DNA from: Apostichopus japonicus
Lineage: Eukaryota; Echinodermata; Holothuroidea; Aspidochirotida; Stichopodidae
Length of the DNA: 64,000 nt
Reading direction: 5' to 3'
Assembly: GCF_037975245.1 (NCBI RefSeq)
Contig: NC_092565.1
Coordinates: 4,155,499 to 4,219,498, forward strand
Shown: positions 55,839-64,000 of the stretch, one piece after another
Layout: each line of letters starts with the position of its first letter
Position numbering within the stretch: the stretch's first letter is position 1
Made by a program: the position numbers and the translations under genes
The notes under the pieces: generated by a model
What the model was told of the DNA's origin: nothing
What the model saw: only the letters and a program-made list of their open reading frames with translations
Databases searched by the model: none

Positions 55839-55998
55839 ATTACATCTCAACCTACTCATTCAACACCTTTTTTGTCTTCTCAAATTTTGTTGAACATATG
55901 TTTTTCTTCCCTTCTTCTCATTTTTAATTTTTCCCTGATGATAGTTGTATTTGTTGTGATTTGATATTCATTTTGTCTCTTTTTCATCTAAGTACTCA

Positions 55999-56139
<141 letters not shown>

Positions 56140-56910
56140 CTACCGATGACAAAATACGAGAGGGAGAGAGAGAAAGCAAAAATGAGAACGATTACAAAGA
56201 TTGCAGTGAGCTGCCGAGCTAGCTACCTAGGTGTCTTGTTCACCACTTGTTACAATTTCTAAACCCACAGGGTGTTTGGGTTAATCGTCCGAAAACATGA
56301 TGCGGTGGAGAAAAAATCGGCTGCGACAACTTATTCCTCTGAGGCTATGTATTATACTTTTGCTATATTTAATAGCCAGATGAAGAAGTTTAAGTATATT
56401 GTGGTACCTGGAACCTTCATCTTAAAATATATGTAAACTATTTACAAAAACTATAAAGAGACCATTTACCTTAAAAACTATCAATTTCAATAATATCTGA
56501 GCGCGACATATTTTGACCCAAAAAAAAAAAAAAAAAACTATCGGGAAGACACTCTGAAAGCTGACGCTATAAGACAAAAGAGTAATTTTAATCAGCACAT
56601 TGCATCATTAAATGTCACTGGATAATAAAATGAGTCATTACTTCCAGCTCATATGACTGAGAGCCTGCCTGCAGTTAAGTTACGAAGCGTCTCACAACTG
56701 CATGAGGACGAAGGGGTCTGTTTAATCATATAAAGGTCACCAAACCACAAGTAATGTACTCAATTCTGGCTGGTTAGACCCGATGATACAAATCCATTAA
56801 TTGTCTTCACAGCTGATATATTAAAAATTAATTAAAAGTAGGCTAAGCTGGATTTAATCATTTTGCAGCAATTAGTAGTGCAGGGTGGATTTAGCTTATA
56901 TATGTAGATC

Positions 56911-57125
<215 letters not shown>

Positions 57126-59239
57126 AAGACACTTTTTGTCAAACTAAATGTGAAATCTGTACAGTTTTTTTAGACGGTCATTAAAAAGTGTTGGTAAACA
57201 AAGACTCCCTCCTTTTCTCTGCCGCCATCATTCTGTACCCCTGCAATACCCCTGTGGTACCCCTGCTGTAACCCGGTTGTTCACCTGCCATATCATTTCT
57301 ACTCCCTTCACTACAGTACTGCTATAGTATACCACAAGTCACCTATTATAACTTTAATAGGAAATCAACAAAAATGGTTCTGTGTAATTATTCTGTGTAA
57401 TTATTATATAGTTCAACATATATAAATATTGTATTCAGATAAGTTTGACAAGAAAAGTTTTGAAGAAGAATGTTGATAAGACAATTTTGACAAGAGAGAG
57501 AGAAGCATTTCTAAGGTCTATGATAAAGCATATTACTTGGAACAAGTCTGATGCATTTGATGTTAGAATTAAAAACAAAAGATGCCAAACAGGGATCAGG
57601 TAGATCTTTAAAAATGTTATGTAATTCTGTCTCAAGATGAATAGAGGAGGCTCTTCATCTTTACTGCATCTCCTCCTCAATACTCCGGTTGAGCAGTTCA
57701 AGGCTAAGTGCATCTTTAATTTATTCATCTCCAGAAGATGAACATTTCAAATTCATCACATGCAGTGTTTCTCCATGTAATCATAAAATTAGGCTATTTT
57801 CTAAATTAGCCTAAAGTCTCAAAATCCTTGTCGTTTCTCTCTCTCTCTCTCGCTGTACTTTACATATATTAAGGATCTCTTGCGAAGTCTTTTACGATAC
57901 GTAGCCAGATGTTTTACGGATCTATACGAGAGCTTGATTGTGATAACGGTAGAATGAAATATTCATGCATCTGAATTATCCGTAGAGTCCTGAAATACTT
58001 GGTTTCGAAAATTCTCTCATCATATCATATCTCCTGCTGATGACTATAAAGAAGAATTTTCAAAAGCATCTAAGGGGTTTTCCTTGCGTAATTTGTGTTT
58101 CCTTGTGTAATTTTTTTATAAGATGATCAAGTAGCATTGGAATCTATATTTAGTGATAATTACAATGGTAATTAGCTAAATCAAATGTCAACTTTAAGCA
58201 AGAAGTGGCACTCCTGAAAACTATGGTATTAAGTTTTAACTGACTCCAAAGTTTACATCTTCTGCTGATTGTCGTTGTGAAAAATTTTAGAAGTAATTCT
58301 CAAATTGTCATATCAACATTGCCAGTCTTCTGGAAACGATTCTTAATGTGGCAGACAACATGCGACTCATTAAATGTCAAACCCCAGCATCTTTGCTTCT
58401 ATATATGTTTTTTTAAACTTTTCTCTTAAGGAAATATTTCCATCAAAAAATGTTGATCAAATGTAGCTCACCTAAACAAGCTAATAACAATTTATCACCA
58501 TTAGCCGCCCACTTCTAGGCTCAACACCCCCACCACTTTCTCATTCTTCCAAATCTATTGTTTTGACAGCTTACCACTGCAATTCTAATGCAAATTTCAG
58601 CTGCCGAATTCTGTTTTGGATTTCGAGATAAAAAATCAACAGTATCGCAAAGTTAAAACAATCCCTATTTTCAGGACAAAATATACAACCAGGATGTGGT
58701 TTTTAACCCATTGTTTTGGAGACACGTTGTCAAAACAAACGTTTGAAACAAAGATTTTCTTAACGATACTGTTGATCTCCTAACATATACATCCCTCCTC
58801 TTTGTGTGTGTGTGTGTATGTTTAGATTTTCAAGTTAAGTGCTAAGTTGTATCTTTTACCTCTTCAAGGGCCTAATTTTATTGCTATACTTCCTCCGATG
58901 TTGTGGTTTAAAAAGAATGAAATCTTATTGTGTCAACATTTAACATTTCTGCTGAATCAACATTATATGCATTTAGTGTCAACAGTAAATGCACATTCCG
59001 TTATAAAAACCCATTACATGTTATTTATAATTCCATGCTTCTTAGAATTTTTGCAGGGAAATTGTAAATTACTTTTGGGTCGGGAAATGCGAACCTCTTT
59101 TGAAAATGACAGTTAAAGGTTTAACTGTGTTGCCTATGGTTGTTACCATGGCGATGGCATTTGAGTGCGGATGAATGAGAGAGTGATGTGAGTTGATTTA
59201 ATGTCCAAAGAACTGGATCAGATAATGATGTTGATGAGA

Positions 59240-59860
59240 GGCTTGTTCATCAGTGTACATTAATAGTGACGACACTAACAATATGCTATGAATGCTTTGT
59301 GTAATAAGTACATTAATAGTGATGACACTAACATTATCCTATAAATGATATGTGTGATAAGTACATTAATGGTGATGACACTAACATTATGCTATGAATG
59401 CTATGTGTGATAAGTACATTAATAGTGATGACACTAACATTATGCTAATAATGCTATGTGTAATAAGTACATTCAAAGTGACGACACTAACATTATGCTA
59501 TGAAGGCTATGTGTGATAAGTACATTAATAGTGATGACACTAACATTATGAAATGAACACTATGTGTGATAAGTACATTAATAGTGATGACACTATCATT
59601 ATGCTATGAATGCTATGTGTGATAAGTACATTAATAGTGACGACACTAACATTATGCTAATAATGCTATGTGTAATAAGTACATTCAAAGTGACGACACT
59701 AAAATTATGCTATGAATGCTATGTGTGATAAGCACATTAATAGTGACGACACTATCGTTATGCTGTGAATGTTATGTGTGATAAGTACATACATGGTGAC
59801 GACACAAACATTATGCTATGAATGCTATGGGTAATAACAATTTATACTATGTGACAAGTA
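59240..59860. repeat. 53-bp tandem array, about 11-12 copies
   Basis: Units are built from gtacattaatagtgatgaca, ctaacattatgctatgaatg and ctatgtgtgataa, with point variants (cattcaaagtgacg in two separated units). Clear register at about 53 bp. Confidence 0.9.
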
Positions 59861-60756
59861 AGTGTTGTACACTTATATGGGCCCACCCATTCCAAACACA
59901 AACACAAAATTCATAAACATGTCGAGGGCGCACGGCGTTGAAAGGTTACCAGTTCATTCTAGGCATGGTAAAACAAGATTGCTAAGGTTGTGAGGAGACA
60001 GGTAAGCAAGGAGCGTAGTAAATATGATAAATTTATACTGTCTTATAAAGTATTTAAGCTTCCTTGCCTTAATTTGTCTTCTTTCTTTTTTTTTCCTTCC
60101 TCTTTTAACTTTTTTAATATTTGCTGATAATAACCAGTCTTACAGGGCTTATGTTACATACAGAAGTGAGAAGTCATACCCATTCATTGATTGATGAATG
60201 TACCATGGGTGTTGAAGCTCTTAATGGTTACTGGCAGAAAATTGCCAGTGCCTTTTTGTTCTAATACAGGGCGAATATGATCAAATCTACTGGCATTTTA
60301 GGCACTAAATAGCCAGTAAATTGCATTATGTGTAGAAAGACAGAATAAAAATTTCACCAGGTAGACTCCAATTAACTAAAGACAATAAAAATACAGTTCA
60401 TCGTGGTGATCTATTAGATGTTTCTGTATAGTGGTAAATCTGCTCAGGGCCTAAAATTCACAAGTTTTGTCACATAATTACTTAAAAGAAGAAGAAAAAT
60501 GTCAGTGCGTAAAATCATCTACTGGCTAAAATCAAATTGAATAATTAATATTATTTTCCTTTGCATTTCAATGTTTGACACTGGAATAATATAATCTCAG
60601 TCAGTATTGAGGGCATTTCAATTGCCCATTTAAATCATTCATGTAGTTCTTTAATCTCACTGCTTTATATCGGTCAACAGTTTCGCTCCCAAAAATGCTA
60701 GAATATTTAAACCAGCGAGCCCAGAGGGCCTTTTGATTTCTTGCAATAAAACATTT

Positions 60757-61005
60757 TCATGCAATTTCCTGATTGACGTAGATCACCAGTGAGGTACAGT
60801 TTGTCCCAGAACATAGAATGAGAAGGTCAGAGAGTTTCGGCTTCCTTGACCATGAAAGACACGAGTAGTTACCCTTTTGCAACACTTTAGACGGCCTCAG
60901 TGACAGGTTACCATACCGGTCAATGACCATCATTCTAACTCTAGCTACTGTATCACCCCAAAGTGTCTTTTCAAATCTACTTTTTCTGGTTCCCATAGAA
61001 ACAAC
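60757..61005 (-). pseudogene. Unidentified coding-like fragment
   Basis: On the minus strand, ATG at 60996-60994 opens 79 codons to TGA. The content is mixed and protein-like: a basic start (GTRKSRFEKTLWGD), VRMMVIDRYGNLSL, then NYSCLSWSRKP and a hydrophobic end (CTSLVIYVNQEIA). Alternating hydrophobic strands and the Trp-Ser would suit a beta-propeller piece, but I cannot name a family. It could be an isolated gene fragment or a chance frame. Confidence 0.3.
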
Positions 61006-62833
61006 CTTTAATGTTCACCTGTTTTCTAATGTCTCAGAGTATCTGCAAACCCAATAAGTGTCCTACATTTGTTTTGCTTTGGGAGGTTTTTGGATGGGTT
61101 TTAATCATTCCAGCCTAGGTAAAAAATTGTTCCTGTCTTAGGACCTTTACATTTAATTTATAGACTGCGAGCTCTGTGTTGAATCCCACACTCGAGGTCC
61201 GATTTGTATTTTAAACGCAGATCAGATCCCAAAGATTTCAACCCTGCAATAGACTAGGATGGAGGGAGGGCGGTCATACCACCTCATTCAAGCTTGAAAT
61301 TTGCAAACGCAACTCGGAGACGACTCAGGATCACCTGTGGTGACCTTTGACTTTTGCCTGCATACTTTGTTACGCACATATTTTCACACCGTATTTGTAG
61401 TGTATTTACAGCAGTGCTGCACAACACACGGCTTTATGGTTTCGCGTCTTTTCTGCTGGTGAACAAAACCTCAATTTTCCTATTCGGTGATCTTAAGCAG
61501 AGGGTCTGATGCTGAACATAAGGTCTGATATAAACGTGCTGAGGTTTCGTAGAAAAGAGAGGAAAGTAGGGAAAAGGAGGATGGCATGGAGAGAAATAAT
61601 GGGATAGGAAAGGGAAGGGAATTAAGAAAGACCAAGAGAAGGCGAGAGGGAAGGGGAGGAGGAAGAGGATGGCAGTTTATCTCGTTTTGATTCCGACAAC
61701 TGAATGCAGGCCGGGTCTGCTCTGTAATATAAACAAGACTTCAGCTAATCGGGCTCTGCCTCACCAAGTTCAGCCAGGTCAGATTTCCCATAATTTGTCA
61801 TAAAATGTTAAAAACAAGAAAAAAATATTCCAGATAAAGCTGAACATTGTCACAATCTGAATTTCATTTTGTGAATAAGCCAAGAAGTGTGGGAGTCTAT
61901 AATTAGTTTGATAGAATATATAAATATTGCTGTGAGTAATACCAGAAAATTGGATTGAAATTGTACCCATTTTTTCCCCACCAGTTGGCAATCAAACACA
62001 AAGAGCTGCAGTGTTTCTATTTTACAAATGTTTTAATCTTTTTCTTCCTAAATATAAATATAAATATTTCAGTTCCTCTTGTCATATTAACTATTAAACA
62101 GATAAAGGGGATCATTTTTTTTGGGGGGGGGGAAGGTTTCTTGAAGTTATGCCTGGCAGCTACTTCTACTTTGACAACCCCTCTTGCAATCATTACAAAA
62201 ATGCCAGAAACTTACTCCTCTTTACTATCAAAACAGCTCTCAAACTATACCAAAAGCAAACCTAAAGGTGACATTTTTATTCGCAAGTTAATTTGTTCCG
62301 TATCCTTGAAACATTATCTAACCGGGTAAACATATCCACTCCTTGAGTCTACTAAACTATACAGTGAACTTCACAAGTTCCAAAAAGAGAAAAATACATA
62401 TATTTTGGCAAAGAAATGTATTAATTCTTTCTCCTCTATGACGGTCTCATCTGAACGCATTTTCCATCAGGAAATTGCTTGGAGCTCACAAATCTAACCA
62501 ACACTGAAAGAACTGATAGGGGATATCATCTGCTAAAACAAACACTTTAATAATTTTTGACTTCATCAAAAGTTAATGACTGCATGCCTCATCCCGGGCA
62601 TTGAACCACAGGTGTGAAAGTCGCTGATAGGAAAGATATGATTGGGGGGGGAGGAAAAGTCAATCCGTATACAAGAAAGTACACTGCGAAGACAACAAGA
62701 AATGATAACAGTGACCATGAAAAACACTATTAAAGCCAACAGCCACAAGGAACTTCACTTCAAATTTCTTTTAAGCCGGATATACCAAGACAAGCTGTGA
62801 TATACACAATTTGGCATTAATAACGCATAGGCT

Positions 62834-62963
62834 GGAAGACAACTTTTGGGTTTTTCACAGGGTTAATTTGTTTTGGAAGGAATCTTTCGTCATACTCTGC
62901 GAGGAAGAAAGTTCGGTTCTTGACCTGGATGGTACCAATGTCAAGGTCCGTCTGGTTTCGGGG
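62834..62963 (-). pseudogene. Unidentified coding-like fragment ending in a stop
   Basis: On the minus strand 42 sense codons beginning Asp-Leu-Asp-Ile-Gly run to TAA (62836-62834) with strikingly protein-like content: IQVKNRTFFLAEYDERFLPK, then NPVKNPKVVFQPMRY. The open frame extends a few codons upstream through an AG (aaaccag). It looks like a terminal exon of an unknown gene or an inserted gene fragment, on the same strand as the kinase. Family not recognised. Confidence 0.35.
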
Positions 62964-63494
62964 CAATTAATCAAAGGTACGATGTGATCTCAAATGACTC
63001 CAGATGAGTTTTTTGTTGTTTTAGACTTCTTCGCATGGATTGAGAGGGCTGACAACTAATCACACATGATGAAAGGAAAAGAAAAGCTAGGTGGGCAGAG
63101 AGGCATGGGGCGCGGGGGGTGGGGCGGAGGACGGGGAATGTACAGGTAAGTAATAAAAGGATCTGTTTCACCATTTCCCTAACCCTCCACCTCCCCTCCA
63201 AAGGCAACATGATCAAGAGTATACCCTAACACAACGCATATTAGGCACTTAAGATGGTCTGTCTAGAGCATGTTCCACAGGAATCATTGAACCACAAAAA
63301 TGGATCACTTCTGAATAACAAAACATCCCATTCTATCACATAAGCATCGGGTAGATTTCAAATGGCTTGATACAGATATGTTCGCAATGTGTTTATTTCA
63401 TTAAATATTCGTAATTAATAGCGTGCAGCTTACATTTCTATCATACTTAATGAGATCTGTGTACAAGGGAGAGTTGCTTCCTACATAACATTGC

Positions 63495-64000
<506 letters not shown>

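Overview
This is a window of AT-rich animal (metazoan) nuclear DNA. It shows GT-AG introns, long introns full of minisatellites, (AT)n runs, SINE-like and LINE remnants, and one well-conserved animal kinase gene. There are no bacterial-style operons. The non-LTR retrotransposon tails, tRNA-derived SINE-like units and a hAT-like MITE would suit a marine invertebrate, possibly a deuterostome such as an echinoderm. That is a guess from overall look, not a demonstrated assignment.

Left end (1-4.9 kb, + strand): the last five coding exons of a gene that begins outside the window. They splice in frame into 322 residues ending at a TGA at 3224-3226, followed by a probable 3' UTR and an AATAAA at 4927. 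I could not identify the protein. Tail-to-tail with it, on the minus strand, lies a convincing terminal coding exon (5403-5636) of a second gene that I also could not name. From 5.6 to 13.7 kb I see no further secure gene. This stretch holds a perfect 36-bp palindrome, degraded reverse-transcriptase fragments of two non-LTR retrotransposons, a hammerhead-like motif and a 33-bp minisatellite.

Main gene (13.7-63.9 kb, - strand): an STK32/YANK-family serine/threonine kinase. I assembled ten coding exons by hand from splice sites and reading phase: 63907-63722, 56139-56000, 46649-46612, 38394-38305, 29267-29164, 20887-20771, 19256-19131, 17852-17736, 14916-14852 and 13869-13731. Together they give 1122 nt, an unbroken frame of 373 residues plus a stop. 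Phases match at every junction. The visible part starts at the kinase beta-2/beta-3 region and runs through the VAIK lysine, HRD, the family-typical DFN, APE and the conserved C-terminal tail. The ATP glycine loop and N terminus lie beyond base 64000.

The most unusual thing here is what has happened around the kinase exons. At three of the ten donor (5') splice sites the exon-intron junction itself has been tandemly duplicated. The exon ending at 20771 is followed by a 42-bp minisatellite whose every full unit carries a copy of the donor site and the last coding bases. The exon ending at 63722 and the exon at 56000-56139 each have a decayed downstream copy. The introns also carry arrays with periods of about 42, 48, 53, 61, 145, 168 and 187 bp, a hAT-like MITE with intact target-site duplication, and two SINE-like elements, one with a reiterated A box. 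Two isolated coding-looking stretches, at 60.8 and 62.9 kb in the first visible intron, remain unexplained.
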